A stretch of DNA of 64,000 nt from Synechococcus sp. HK01-R (GTDB lineage: Bacteria; Cyanobacteriota; Cyanobacteriia; PCC-6307; Cyanobiaceae), in NCBI RefSeq assembly GCF_014217855.1, contig NZ_CP059059.1, forward strand, positions 1,364,001 to 1,428,000. Direction: 5' to 3'. The translations under genes and the position numbers were made by a program. The notes under the pieces are model-generated. The model worked only from the letters and a program-made list of their open reading frames with translations, did not search any database and was not told the origin of the DNA. Shown here piece after piece: positions 9,024-17,373 of this stretch (positions are counted from its first letter, which is position 1; each line of letters begins with the position of its first letter).

Positions 9024-9982
9024 CGCTGCGCTCCAGCCAGCAGGCGCTGGCACGCCTCGGTGATGGCGATGAACTGTTCCTGCTCGCCGCCCTGGTCCGG
9101 GTGGTGCTGCATCGCCAGCTGGCGATAGGCCTGCTTGATCTCGGCCGCTGTGGCGCCGGGCTCCAGATCGAGCAGCAGCCAATCCGATTGCCGGGGTGGG
9201 ACTTTGCCCGTCAGCGGCGACCACTGGGGTTCTTCCGCAAACTTGCCCCATTTCATGCGGCGCCACAGCTCGGTCATGGTTTCGCCGCCGCTGATGAAGA
9301 ACATCTCCTCGATTTCGGCGAAGCCAGGATTGCCAGTGGGTTGGTGCCCGAAGCGTGCCTGGAACTCGGCCTTGCGCTCAGCTCGGATCCGATCGCCTTC
9401 CGCCTTGGCTGCCAGGTATCCCGGCAGGCATAACTCCTGGATGCGCTGCAGGTCGGCGGCCGAAAACAGCAACCCGGCAGCCTGTTGATCACCGCCGGCA
9501 TCCGCCAGGGCGCGACCGAGATCAGCGATCTGATGCCGCCAGTTCAAGCGGAGTTCTGGCGCCCAGCGGAGTAGGCGCTGCTCCTGGTCACGGCTGAGCC
9601 GTGCCTCTGACTCGTGTGAACAGGAGTGGGTGAGCCCTTCAGTGCACCCCGCCTCACAGGCGAATTGGGAGACTTTCCCCTTGGTTTCCATCAGCAGATC
9701 GCGGTGGGGATGCTTCTTGTCTTCCTTCCACACGGTCTTGAGCGTGGCCTCGATCGCCTGGTGGTAGCCGGGGTCATTGCAGGCGGGGAGATCAGCGAGC
9801 GGCACGCCAGCAGCCTCAAGCACCAGGCGGGTGCTGGGGTTCTGCACCACGCTGCAGGCAGGGCCGAAGCCTTTGCGGATCGCTGCGGCTTGCTCCACCT
9901 GGAGCAGGAATCGGGCCTGTTGGCGGGGGCCTTGTTCCTGGATCGGATCACGCCAGGTGACGGGTGGGTTGCGTCGAGCCAT
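9020..9982 (-). CDS. Phage-encoded protein with C-terminal J domain
   Basis: 320 residues. The last ~55 residues form a J domain: LLLDLEPGATAAEIKQAYRQ, then LAMQHHPDQGG with the HPD motif intact, then EQFIAITEACQRLL. The N-terminal ~250 residues carry no recognised domain but contain a Cys/His cluster (CEAGCTEGLTHSCSH, about 108-122) that could bind metal. The HPD motif predicts stimulation of host DnaK; phages use co-chaperones in replication and assembly. It overlaps its neighbours by ATGA-type junctions on both sides, placing it firmly in the leftward module. The C-terminal placement of the J domain is unusual for DnaJ proper. Confidence 0.75.
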   Translation of the reverse strand: MARRNPPVTWRDPIQEQGPRQQARFLLQVEQAAAIRKGFGPACSVVQNPSTRLVLEAAGVPLADLPACNDPGYHQAIEATLKTVWKEDKKHPHRDLLMETKGKVSQFACEAGCTEGLTHSCSHESEARLSRDQEQRLLRWAPELRLNWRHQIADLGRALADAGGDQQAAGLLFSAADLQRIQELCLPGYLAAKAEGDRIRAERKAEFQARFGHQPTGNPGFAEIEEMFFISGGETMTELWRRMKWGKFAEEPQWSPLTGKVPPRQSDWLLLDLEPGATAAEIKQAYRQLAMQHHPDQGGEQEQFIAITEACQRLLAGAQR

Positions 9983-10410
9983 CAGTCCACCTCCGCCGCT
10001 TCATCCACCTGCAGCCAATCCGGCAGGTTGCTCTTGAGGTGCTGGGCTAGCAGCGCATCATCGAGCAGCGCATCACCGCCCTGGTTGCAGATAGCAGCAA
10101 CCCGGTCAAGGCCATCCAGCAGCCCATCAAGATTCTCCGGAACGGGGCTGAATCGGACCACGACAGGGGTGCTGCCGATATTGATGCTGCACTTTTTAAC
10201 CGTGCCGCTAAATACAGCGCAGACGCTGATCTTGATGTCGCTGCCATCGGGGTAAACCCACAGCCGATGCTTGCCATCGCAGGAGACTGCTGCCGGCAGG
10301 ATCGACCAATAGCGCCCACCGGCTGGGGGCACATAGGTGCCAAGGTCGCCGGGATCTTTCTTCTGGTAGCCACGCAGCACCAGGCCAGCGGTGAGGGTGA
10401 AGATGTTCAA
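9982..10410 (-). CDS. Hypothetical phage protein, 142 aa
   Basis: Starts with TTG overlapping the helicase stop (TTGA) and ends overlapping the J-domain gene start. The middle is beta-rich (YWSILPAAVSCDGKHRLWVYP, IKISVCAVFSGTV), then an acidic helical tail (LDGLLDGLDRVAAICNQGG, DWLQVDEAAEVD). Two-sided coupling supports translation. The order helicase, this gene, J protein suggests an accessory role in replication. No family is recognised. Confidence 0.65.
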   Translation of the reverse strand: MNIFTLTAGLVLRGYQKKDPGDLGTYVPPAGGRYWSILPAAVSCDGKHRLWVYPDGSDIKISVCAVFSGTVKKCSINIGSTPVVVRFSPVPENLDGLLDGLDRVAAICNQGGDALLDDALLAQHLKSNLPDWLQVDEAAEVD

Positions 10411-11849
10411 TGGTGTGCTCCTCGTTTGATCAGGTGGACGGCTTTGCTGGCCCTGGTGAGCGCCGTGTAGTGCAGTGGGATCAGGTCAGCGGTGTTGCAA
10501 AAAGCCAGATCACTTGCAATCCAGATGTGCTTGAAAGTGCTGCCCTGGCTCCGGTGAACCGTGAGCACTGCCGCTGAACGCAGGTCACAACACCAGCTGC
10601 GCAGTTCATGCCATTGCTTCCACGCCTTGGTGCGTGCTGGCCCGGCTTCGATCTTGGTGATCGCCTGCCGCAGTTCCTGGATGCGTTCACCCCAGGCAGT
10701 GCTGCCAGGGATTGGCGCAAACACCTCGATGGTCTTGAGCTGATCGCCGGGGGCCAGCGGCTCCAGCTTCAGCTTCTGAACGGTGAGATCACAGCTGATC
10801 GAGAAGTGCCGGCTGTCTTGTCGCTTGGGGGTGCGCCATACGGCATCGCCGATGTGTTGCACCAGCCGGTGCTGCTTGGCTTCCACCACCCGCCATTCAC
10901 AGGTGGAAGGTGCCAACGGTGCGGCCAGTGATTTGCCGGGTTGCTGGACGGCATCACCGTTGGCGACCACCTCGCCGACCTGCCAGCCCTTGGCGGCAAG
11001 TTGTTTGCCGAGCTTGGCCTCGCGGATGGCCAGCGTGAGCTTGTCCACCTGCCTGTTGGACCAACAGAGGATCCGCCCTGCATCCGGCTGCTGCTCCCAG
11101 CGGGGATCGCAGAGGATCCGCTTGGCACTGGCCAGCCAGGGGTTAGCCCAGTCGTAGGTGATGACCTGGCTTTCGGAGTGGGTCAGGTCGCGGCTGGGCC
11201 AGGCGCCGTTGATCTGTTCGCGTGTGGCGTATCGCCTGATGGTGGTGGCCAGCTGCAGCACGGGGCCCTGGTGGCGCACCACTTCCGTCAGGGCAGCAAT
11301 GCCGCCGGGTGGATTGAGGAACGCCTGGGCCATGACGCCGCGGTAGTTGTCCTCCTCGCCGGGTTCCGGTGGTGGGTCCACAGGCGGCAGCTGGCTTGCA
11401 TCGCCCACGCAGATGATCACGGTGCCGGTGGTGGCAGCGAGGCGCTCCAGATCTTGTCCCAGTTGTTGGCTGAGCATCGACGCCTCATCGACCACGAGCA
11501 CATCGACCCCGCGGAGCTGGCCGCGTTTCTCGGCCTGCTTGAAGTCGGCGATGAACTGGACGTAGCGGCCCCGTGCCACCGGCTTCAGCCCGAGCAGGGA
11601 GGCCACGGTTTTGCAAGGCACCTTGTCAGGCACGCGACCACGAATCACACCCACGGCCTTGTGGGTCGGGGCAGCCGCGGCCAGGCGTTTGCCCTGCTCC
11701 AGCAGGCGGTGGATCAGCACGCCGGTGAGCGTTGTTTTCCCGGTGCCGGCAGGGCCATGCAGCGCTGTGTTCCTGCCATCAGCCACGGCCGTGAGCAGCT
11801 GGGTCAGGGCCTTCTCCTGGCTGGGGGTGAGGTTGATGGGGTCAGCCAT
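10407..11849 (-). CDS. SF1B DNA helicase, RecD2/Dda-like
   Basis: The ATG at 11849 gives 480 residues and overlaps the upstream gene by 8 bp. Motif I (Walker A) GPAGTGKTT is at 32-40, Walker B VLVVDEASM at about 115-123, and Q-LPPVDPP (motif III region) follows. The C-terminal motifs VHRSQGSTF and HYTALTRAS (motifs V and VI, about residue 435 onward) are those of RecD/Dda-type 5'-3' helicases. There is no separate RecBC partner nearby and no long N-terminal extension, so a phage Dda-like replication/recombination helicase is more likely than host RecD. It probably works with the PD-(D/E)XK nuclease encoded downstream. Confidence 0.85.
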   Translation of the reverse strand: MADPINLTPSQEKALTQLLTAVADGRNTALHGPAGTGKTTLTGVLIHRLLEQGKRLAAAAPTHKAVGVIRGRVPDKVPCKTVASLLGLKPVARGRYVQFIADFKQAEKRGQLRGVDVLVVDEASMLSQQLGQDLERLAATTGTVIICVGDASQLPPVDPPPEPGEEDNYRGVMAQAFLNPPGGIAALTEVVRHQGPVLQLATTIRRYATREQINGAWPSRDLTHSESQVITYDWANPWLASAKRILCDPRWEQQPDAGRILCWSNRQVDKLTLAIREAKLGKQLAAKGWQVGEVVANGDAVQQPGKSLAAPLAPSTCEWRVVEAKQHRLVQHIGDAVWRTPKRQDSRHFSISCDLTVQKLKLEPLAPGDQLKTIEVFAPIPGSTAWGERIQELRQAITKIEAGPARTKAWKQWHELRSWCCDLRSAAVLTVHRSQGSTFKHIWIASDLAFCNTADLIPLHYTALTRASKAVHLIKRGAHH

Positions 11850-12246
11850 TGGCCTCACCTCTCAGCCGCTTCAACGCCTCAACCAGCACGGTGCCTTCGC
11901 TGGCTTTGAACAGCAGGTGGTGGTGGATGGCCTCGGGCTGGCCCTCCAGGAAGCCGCAACCGACGCCCTCCCGGCCAAGGACAAAAAACGCCTCCTCGAC
12001 CTGGTATTCGGTGGCCTCCCAGTCCAGGAACAACACCGTGGCCCGGTCACATTCCGGGAGAGCCTGCGCCTCCTTCGCCAAGGCCAGGGAGCCGGAGAGA
12101 TCGGCAAGTGATCCGGGCACCAGGTAATGACGCTGGCCCTCTACCTCAAACCAACAGCAGGCCACGCCTGACGGCAGAACTGCTTCGTGGATTTGGTCGC
12201 CCCATGAGACTGAAGCTCGCTTCTTTTCGATCCAGGCTTCAGTCAT
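11842..12246 (-). CDS. Hypothetical phage protein, 134 aa
   Basis: The ATG at 12246 (MTEAWIEKKRASVSW...) gives an 8-bp overlap with the upstream gene, the same spacing used at the helicase start. Aromatic and acidic stretches (CCWFEVEGQRHYLVPG, VLFLDWEATEYQVEEAFFVLG) suggest a small alpha/beta fold. A His-rich segment IHHHLLF is near the end. Function unknown; likely co-translated with the helicase. Confidence 0.65.
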   Translation of the reverse strand: MTEAWIEKKRASVSWGDQIHEAVLPSGVACCWFEVEGQRHYLVPGSLADLSGSLALAKEAQALPECDRATVLFLDWEATEYQVEEAFFVLGREGVGCGFLEGQPEAIHHHLLFKASEGTVLVEALKRLRGEANG

Positions 12247-12724
12247 CGGCCTGCCCCTCCGTTTCAAGCAAGCTGTTCAGCTGCCGCCGCAGGGATGCCA
12301 TAGCCGAGCTGTCGCCCTGTTGCATGGCAATCTCGGCAGCCTCGTTGTCGAGATATTCGGGTTGCTGAATCAGCGTTTCAATTAGCGCGGGTTCAATGTC
12401 GGTCTCGTGGCCTTTCTTAAATGCGTCGTTGCAGGCATCGGCATGGCTCAATACGGATGCCAGCGCACAGATGACGACGCCGATAGTCGCCTGGGTTGAG
12501 CAAAGGTGTTCCCCTAGGGAGCTGTTCTTTGAGACCGCGTCGCTGTCGAAGCTGTCGTAGGCAGCGTCAATCTCTGCAGTGGATCCTTTGACTCCTGCGT
12601 TTAGTAGGCGGTCGAGAAACCACAACTCATCCTGGATGTCACGCAAGGTCTGCCGGATGCCACGGGTAGCAATGCCCTTCATCCGCTCCTTGATGTGCTC
12701 AATGCTCTGCTGTTCATTCGTCAT
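12239..12724 (-). CDS. Hypothetical phage protein, 161 aa
   Basis: Acidic, almost entirely helical protein (MTNEQQSIEHIKERMKG...). The central part ICALASVLSHADACNDAF is mildly hydrophobic; the ends are charged. No catalytic motif is seen. It is the second gene of the leftward module, 46 bp after the winged-helix regulator, and overlaps the next gene by 8 bp. A protein-protein interaction or regulatory role is possible but not shown. Confidence 0.65.
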   Translation of the reverse strand: MTNEQQSIEHIKERMKGIATRGIRQTLRDIQDELWFLDRLLNAGVKGSTAEIDAAYDSFDSDAVSKNSSLGEHLCSTQATIGVVICALASVLSHADACNDAFKKGHETDIEPALIETLIQQPEYLDNEAAEIAMQQGDSSAMASLRRQLNSLLETEGQADD

Positions 12725-12769
12725 TACTGAATGCCTCCTGCAAAATCTGTTTTCTCCATTCAGGCTTCA

Positions 12770-13060
12770 TCAGAACTCCACTCCAAAGGCTTCGCAGGCG
12801 TTGGCGATCCGCGCCACATAGGCGGGGTCGGCTTGAGCTGATTCAGCGGTGAAGCGGAACATGGGCGCAGGGTGCGTCTCCATCCGCTCCAGCAGGCCGC
12901 AGGCGCTGAGGCGTTTGGTGTGGCCTTGCACGGTGCGAGGAGCGACGCCGGTGGCATCTGCGATCTGCCTGGCGGTTTGCCATTGCTTGCACCGCTTGAG
13001 GTGCGCGAACAGGCGACACTCCTGCGGGCTGAGTTCAATCCGTGGCGGGGTGGTGGTCAT
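12770..13060 (-). CDS. Winged-helix DNA-binding protein, phage regulator
   Basis: The ATG at 13060 gives 96 residues. The segment LSPQECRLFAHLKRCKQWQTARQIADATGVAPRTVQGHTKRLSACGLL contains a helix-turn-helix (ARQIADATGVAPRTVQGHTKRL) within a winged-helix arrangement like MarR/Rrf2-type domains; the short tail may form the wing and a dimer helix. It is the first gene of the leftward early-type module, so it is well placed to control it. It could equally be a replication initiator-type winged helix. Confidence 0.7.
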   Translation of the reverse strand: MTTTPPRIELSPQECRLFAHLKRCKQWQTARQIADATGVAPRTVQGHTKRLSACGLLERMETHPAPMFRFTAESAQADPAYVARIANACEAFGVEF

Positions 13061-13237
13061 GTGATGCGCGGTCAGGGACAAAAGAAAGCCCCGAAGGGCG
13101 ACGGTCTTGTTCGTGGGCCGACAGCGATGGCGTTACGCCGAGTTGCGTTTGGTCGCGGTGAGAAGCGAAGAGTTCGCGTTGTGACTCGCCCTTTACGGGG
13201 CTTGTCGCGATGTCCTTGACCCATTTGCGAGGCTGGT

Positions 13238-14806
13238 GTGAGCACCGGCCTGGCGATTGAGATGAGCGGTCAAACCGCCTGGGAACGCCTGGGCATCCAC
13301 CTCAAAGAGACGAATTGCCTGGAGTCAATCCAGAGGACGCTCTACTGGGATCAGAACACGCGCATGCCCAGCGGAGGGGCTGCCTGGCGTGGCGAGCAGC
13401 TGGCCTTGCTGGCGCGGCAGCTCCATGCCCGTCAGAGCGCTGCGTCCTATGCGGACCTGATCGCCGAAGCCCGACAGGACTGGCACGTTGCCGTTGCTGC
13501 AGCAGGAGCTGCAGACAACAGCGAACTGCAGGCCCGCGGGCGCAATCTGGATCTGCTGGAGCAGGACTTACGTCGTCAGCAAGCCCTGGATCCTGATCTG
13601 GTCAGCGCCCTGGCCACCGCCAAGGCGGAGGGCTACGACCGATGGCAACAGGCAAAGGTCAGGTCTGATTTCAGCCTGTTTGCGCCGGCCTTGACCCGCA
13701 TGGTGTCCCTGCGTCAGGAGCAGGCCCGCCAGCTGGCGGAACCGCGCAGCTGCTGGGAGACCCTTGCCCAGCCCTTTGAGCCCGATCTCAGCCTGGAGCG
13801 ACTTCAGCAGTTGTTTGCGCCCTTGCGCCAGCGGTTGCCGGAACTGCTGGATCAGCTGCGCAGCGGCCCGAGGCCCACGTCCCTCAGCTGGGATCTGCCT
13901 GCCGCGACTCAGCAGCAGCTCTGTGATCAGCTCCTGGAGGACTGGGGCCGCGATCCGGCGATCACCTGCGTGGCCGCCTCCCCGCATCCGTTCTCGATCA
14001 CCCTTGGCCCCCGCGACTTCCGAATCACCACCCGGGTGGTGGCTGGTCAGCCGCTCTCCTGTTTCCTGGCGACGGCGCATGAATGGGGGCATTCGCTCTA
14101 TGAGCAGGGGCTGCCCACCGCGAGCCACCAGTGGTTCGCCTGGCCCCTAGGGCAGGCCACGTCGATGGCCGTGCATGAAAGCCAGTCGCTGTTCTGGGAA
14201 AACAGGGTGGCCCGCAGCCTCCCCTTCGCTGAGCGCTGGTGGGAACGGTTCGCCGCGGCGGGTGCCCCGCTTGGGTCGGCCAGGGAGTTCTGGGGGGCGA
14301 TGAATCCGATGGCGCCAGGCTGCAATCGCGTGGAAGCCGATGAACTCAGCTACGGGCTACACATCTTGATCCGCACGGATCTGGAGCTGGCGCTGCTGGA
14401 GCAGGGGCTGGCAGTGGACGATCTGCCGCAGGAATGGAACCGTCGCTACGGGGAGCTGCTTGGGGTCAAGCCTGCCGATGATGCTGAGGGGTGTTTGCAG
14501 GATGTGCACTGGAGCGAGGGATTGTTCGGTTACTTCCCCTCCTATCTGCTGGGTCATCTGATCAGTGCCCAGCTCAGCGAGGCGATGACCGCGGCGATCG
14601 GTGCCCCGGAAGACCACGTCGCCCGTGGCGATCTCAGCGGCATGCTCGCCTGGCTGCGTGAGCATGTGCACCCGATCGGCCGTGCCCTCAATGCGGAGCA
14701 GCTGGTGGAGCAGGTGAGTGGCCGTGCCCTGTCGGCCGAGCCGTTTCTCGCCTACCTCGAGGCGAAAATCAGCAGGCTGTCTCCGGCGATGTCAGGGAGC
14801 AGCTGA
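13238..14806 (+). CDS. Carboxypeptidase Taq family (M32) metallopeptidase
   Basis: About 520 residues, the usual length for M32. The zinc site HEWGH is at 281-285 (M32 uses HEXXH), followed about 30 residues later by VHESQSLFWENRVARS, which supplies the third ligand region. The N-terminal LYWDQNTRMP and C-terminal YFPSYLLGHLISAQ are also typical of M32. It removes C-terminal residues from peptides in the cytoplasm. The GTG at 13238 has a GAGG 5 bases upstream; an in-frame ATG at 13262 is the alternative. It is the first clearly cellular gene to the right of the phage-like block. Confidence 0.9.
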   Translation: MSTGLAIEMSGQTAWERLGIHLKETNCLESIQRTLYWDQNTRMPSGGAAWRGEQLALLARQLHARQSAASYADLIAEARQDWHVAVAAAGAADNSELQARGRNLDLLEQDLRRQQALDPDLVSALATAKAEGYDRWQQAKVRSDFSLFAPALTRMVSLRQEQARQLAEPRSCWETLAQPFEPDLSLERLQQLFAPLRQRLPELLDQLRSGPRPTSLSWDLPAATQQQLCDQLLEDWGRDPAITCVAASPHPFSITLGPRDFRITTRVVAGQPLSCFLATAHEWGHSLYEQGLPTASHQWFAWPLGQATSMAVHESQSLFWENRVARSLPFAERWWERFAAAGAPLGSAREFWGAMNPMAPGCNRVEADELSYGLHILIRTDLELALLEQGLAVDDLPQEWNRRYGELLGVKPADDAEGCLQDVHWSEGLFGYFPSYLLGHLISAQLSEAMTAAIGAPEDHVARGDLSGMLAWLREHVHPIGRALNAEQLVEQVSGRALSAEPFLAYLEAKISRLSPAMSGSS

Positions 14807-14883
14807 TCAGAAGAAAAAGCGATGTGTCGCTGCTTACACGCGCCAGGTGTCTAGCGGTGGGGAGTCCCATCGCTGGCGTGACC

Positions 14884-15057
14884 ATGTCGATGAAACAACT
14901 GGAGACGTTCCTCTCCAAGGCTCAGAGCAACGACACGATTCGTCGTGAGGTGGAGAGCTGCGGCAGCGACAACACCTGCGTCGCCAAGGTGGCGCTCCGT
15001 CACGGTCACAAATTCTCCCCGGCCAACCTCAGCCGTTGGCAGCGGGAGCATCAGTGA
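14884..15057 (+). CDS. Nif11-domain small protein
   Basis: 57 residues from the ATG at 14884. The sequence MSMKQLETFLSKAQSNDTIR..., a central AKVALRHGHKFSPANL and the final WQREHQ fit the Nif11 fold: an N-terminal helix followed by 'A...G-x-x-[FI]-s-x-x-[DN]-L'. Two Cys (SCGSDNTC) are unusual within the domain. Nif11 domains serve as leader regions of RiPP precursors in marine picocyanobacteria, but this protein has no cleavage motif or core peptide and no LanM-like enzyme is nearby. I therefore call it a free-standing Nif11 protein of unknown function. Confidence 0.7.
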   Translation: MSMKQLETFLSKAQSNDTIRREVESCGSDNTCVAKVALRHGHKFSPANLSRWQREHQ

Positions 15058-15156
15058 TCCAGATGGCTTTGGACCGTTTTGTGTCTGAGCCGCAACGGCA
15101 GCCACGACAGTGGCTGCCTGCCCTCTACAACGGACGAGTCCCGCCTGAGACCTGGC

Positions 15157-15318
15157 ATGCCGCGATCCTTCAGCTGCGAGCTGGCCCAGGCCTTGGCCGT
15201 GATGCTGCTTGAGCTCGATGCGGAGCTCAGGGAATTTGCCCATCAACTGGATCGCTTGGACGAGTCGCCTTGCTCTGCGGTTGTGACAGGCGAGAGAGAG
15301 TTGTTGCCCCCCCGCTGA
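15157..15318 (+). CDS. Possible small ORF, 53 aa, coupled to the PRX-like gene
   Basis: ATG at 15157 encodes MPRSFSCELAQALAVMLLELDAE..., a short acidic helical protein. Its TGA overlaps the ATG of the next gene (TGATG), which suggests translational coupling. No family is recognised and coding is supported mainly by this junction. Confidence 0.4.
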   Translation: MPRSFSCELAQALAVMLLELDAELREFAHQLDRLDESPCSAVVTGERELLPPR

Positions 15319-16046
15319 TGCAGGCTCCGGAGTCTTTGCTGATTCGCCTACGGCAGACGGCTGATGGCCAGACGGGCCGCCGTTTGGTGTTGTTGCTCAG
15401 CCAGCTCGGTGACTTTGATTCGATGGAGTACGCCCAGGCCCTGGTGCCAGTGCTACCCAGGCTCAGGGATGCCGGTATCAGCCTTCTGGCGATCGCCATT
15501 GGAGATGAGGCGGGCGCTGAGAGGTTCTGTGCGTTCACTGGCTTCCCGTCCACGGCGCTGGAGGTGGTGCCTGATGCGCAGCTGCATCGTTCCCTGGGGC
15601 TGTATGCAGGTCTCAGGACGCCGGGTGGACCCTGGCCAGGGCTTTTGCTGATGTGTGCCGGCCTCGGGTCACCAGGCACTCTGGCTGAGGTGCTGCGGGG
15701 GTACGTCGGTGATCGTCGTGCGGCCCAGCGTTTCACCGACGACGCCGTGATCGATACGGGGGTGCTGCCTGCTTTCCCGGCGTCGTTGTTTCAGCGCGCT
15801 GGAGGCAGCGGTTTTCAGCGCCCCTTTGAACTGGCCACCCTGCGGTTGCGCAACATGAATGAGGTGCTGCGCCACTGGCGCACCTATGTGCCGGATGACG
15901 CCTTCATCACCCAGCGGGGCGGCACCTTCCTGATTGATTCCGACGACAGCCTGCTCTACTGCCATCGCGATCGCGGCATCCTCGGCTTCTCGGAGACCAT
16001 GCATGAACCGTTGGCGTTTCTCGAACCTTGGCTCTCGCAGGCGTGA
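15318..16046 (+). CDS. Peroxiredoxin-like (PRX-like2 / AhpC-TSA 2) family protein
   Basis: 242 residues from the ATG at 15318. The N-terminus has a thioredoxin-like beta-alpha-beta pattern (RLVLLLSQLGDFDSMEYAQAL, GISLLAIAIGDEAGAERFCAFTGFP) and the middle HRSLGLYAGL is typical of the AhpC/TSA-2 family. The end RGGTFLIDSDDSLLYCHRDRGILGFS is the conserved back strand plus loop. The usual CxxC at the first turn is absent, as in several family members, so peroxidase activity is not assured. It overlaps the PNPOx-like gene downstream (GTGA), suggesting an oxidative-stress or redox pair. Confidence 0.7.
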   Translation: MQAPESLLIRLRQTADGQTGRRLVLLLSQLGDFDSMEYAQALVPVLPRLRDAGISLLAIAIGDEAGAERFCAFTGFPSTALEVVPDAQLHRSLGLYAGLRTPGGPWPGLLLMCAGLGSPGTLAEVLRGYVGDRRAAQRFTDDAVIDTGVLPAFPASLFQRAGGSGFQRPFELATLRLRNMNEVLRHWRTYVPDDAFITQRGGTFLIDSDDSLLYCHRDRGILGFSETMHEPLAFLEPWLSQA

Positions 16047-16657
16047 GCGTCGTATCGCAACGCAGTGACGCGCCAGGCAGTGACGCGCCAGTGAGTGGTG
16101 GGCCGCCTCCCTGGAGACCGTTGTTGCGCGCTGCCCGCGAGCGGGAGGGGCGTGCCCCCGGGGGCGGATGGCTGCAGCTGGCCACATTGGCCAGTGATGG
16201 CACCCCCCGGGTGCGCACCCTGGTGTTCCGGGGGTGGTCGGCGCCTGCCCAGCTCGATTTGCTCACGGATGCCCGCAGCGAGAAGCCGCAGGATCTGATT
16301 CAGCAGCCACGGGTGGAGCTCTGTTGGCTCTTTCGCAAGGCTCGGGAGCAGTTCCGACTGCGGGGGACTGCCCGGGTGATCGGGGCCGCAGAAGCGATCG
16401 AAGCCCTCGAGCAGCACTGGCAGGGGATGTCGCCTCAGGGGAGGGCGGTGTGGGGCTGGCCCGCCCCCGGGGCCTCGTTCGTGCCGGAGGGACCCTGGCC
16501 CGAGCAACTGCCTGATGGCAGCCCACTGCCGGAGGCGTTTCGATTGCTGCAGGTGGTGATCGATCGCGTCGAGCAGCTGGATCTCAAGCCACATCCTCAC
16601 CTGCGCCGCTGCTGGGAGCAGGGGCAGGGTTGGCAGGAGCAGCGGCTCAATCCCTGA
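16043..16657 (+). CDS. Pyridoxamine 5'-phosphate oxidase-like FMN protein, Alr4036 type
   Basis: The GTG at 16043 overlaps the previous stop; about 204 residues. After a Pro-rich leader, the domain runs WRPLLRAAREREG, WLQLATLASDGTPRVRTLVFRG (the FMN-binding split-barrel core), LLTDARSEKPQDLI, and ends LDLKPHPHLRRCW. This is the PNPOx-like family represented by Anabaena Alr4036. An FMN-dependent oxidoreductase is likely; the substrate is unknown. A 14-bp direct repeat (cagtgacgcgccag, two copies within 16063-16092) falls in the variable leader. Confidence 0.75.
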   Translation: MSVVSQRSDAPGSDAPVSGGPPPWRPLLRAAREREGRAPGGGWLQLATLASDGTPRVRTLVFRGWSAPAQLDLLTDARSEKPQDLIQQPRVELCWLFRKAREQFRLRGTARVIGAAEAIEALEQHWQGMSPQGRAVWGWPAPGASFVPEGPWPEQLPDGSPLPEAFRLLQVVIDRVEQLDLKPHPHLRRCWEQGQGWQEQRLNP

Positions 16658-17120
16658 GCGTCCAGAGAGCAAGTCCGCCGCCGCGTCCCCTTGCCGTCAG
16701 TGAACCGTTGCGGTCGCGATGAATCAGGGCGAAGAAAGGCTCCTTCTGGGCTGTCGGGGCGGGCAGGTGCCGCTCGATCAGCACCTGCTGTCCCAGGGAG
16801 AGGCAGAGGGTCGTGAACTGGAAGCGCAGCAAGGGACGAGCCCCGATCAGTTGCCCGGGGCCTCGGAAGCGCAGTTCCAGGGCGCCCAGATTCACCGCAT
16901 TGCTGAGGTTTAATTGGCCATCGGTCTCGATGGCGATCTCCAGGCGAGCTTGAAGCTGCCTGAGCAGCCAACCGCTCATGCCGTTGGCCTCACCGGTTGT
17001 GCGGGGCCAGACGGTTTGAAGCTGCCAGCAGCCCACGAGTTCCGTGGCCGTGATGCCGCTTCCATGGCGGCGTGCCCCCTGCTCGAGTTCCAGGAGTTCC
17101 TTTCGATCCGGGGCGTGCAT
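16647..17120 (-). CDS. Conserved hypothetical protein, 157 aa (possible lipocalin/fibrillin-like beta protein)
   Basis: The sequence alternates beta strands: LVGCWQLQTVWPR, ARLEIAIETDGQLNLSN, LELRFRGPGQLIG, LLRFQFTTLCLSLG, ending GRGGGLALWTLRD. A leading 'L-x-G-x-W-x-L' and a closing glycine-rich strand recall PAP/fibrillin or lipocalin-like domains of cyanobacteria, but the match is loose. It starts 3 bases after the HLIP gene, so the two are probably in one operon. It converges with the PNPOx-like gene, overlapping its last 11 bp. Confidence 0.55.
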   Translation of the reverse strand: MHAPDRKELLELEQGARRHGSGITATELVGCWQLQTVWPRTTGEANGMSGWLLRQLQARLEIAIETDGQLNLSNAVNLGALELRFRGPGQLIGARPLLRFQFTTLCLSLGQQVLIERHLPAPTAQKEPFFALIHRDRNGSLTARGRGGGLALWTLRD

Positions 17121-17123
17121 GGG

Positions 17124-17348
17124 TCAGCCGAGATTGAGATACCAGCGCAGGGCTGCCAGCACCTGACCGGCGGGGCCAACGCCACTGAGTCGCTCGCCAA
17201 TCAAAGCCGCAACGAAGCCCAGCATCGCCACGCGCCCGTTGAGGCGTTCAACGCCCACGAGGGCCTGAGTGTTCCAGGGGCGCCGCGTCGTGAGGCTCTC
17301 CCCGAAGGCCTCCAGGGGTTCGTAGCGGTAGTCGGAATCGTCCGGCAT
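17124..17348 (-). CDS. High-light-inducible protein (HLIP, one-helix chlorophyll-binding family)
   Basis: 74 residues from the ATG at 17348. The signature ERLNGRVAMLGFVAALIGE is the conserved ExxNGRxAMxGF chlorophyll-binding helix of Hlips; a second short hydrophobic run follows, ending WYLNLG. Hlips sit in thylakoid membranes, bind chlorophyll and carotenoid, and protect photosystem assembly under excess light. It lies between a 36-aa membrane protein gene and the 157-aa gene, all leftward. Confidence 0.85.
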   Translation of the reverse strand: MPDDSDYRYEPLEAFGESLTTRRPWNTQALVGVERLNGRVAMLGFVAALIGERLSGVGPAGQVLAALRWYLNLG

Positions 17349-17373
17349 GGGGGTCAGCAGAGGGTGGCTGAGC

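Noticed and set aside
10941-11909. Long plus-strand ORF (322 codons) opposite the helicase
   Set aside because: It is a mirror frame of the helicase gene; its protein is His/Gly/Arg-rich without domains, while the minus strand has all helicase motifs.
13081-13237. Two similar GCCC/GGGC hairpin-like stretches (about 13085 and 13190) as possible attachment sites
   Set aside because: Short and imperfect; no matching repeat at another edge could be found within the window, so an att site is not supported.
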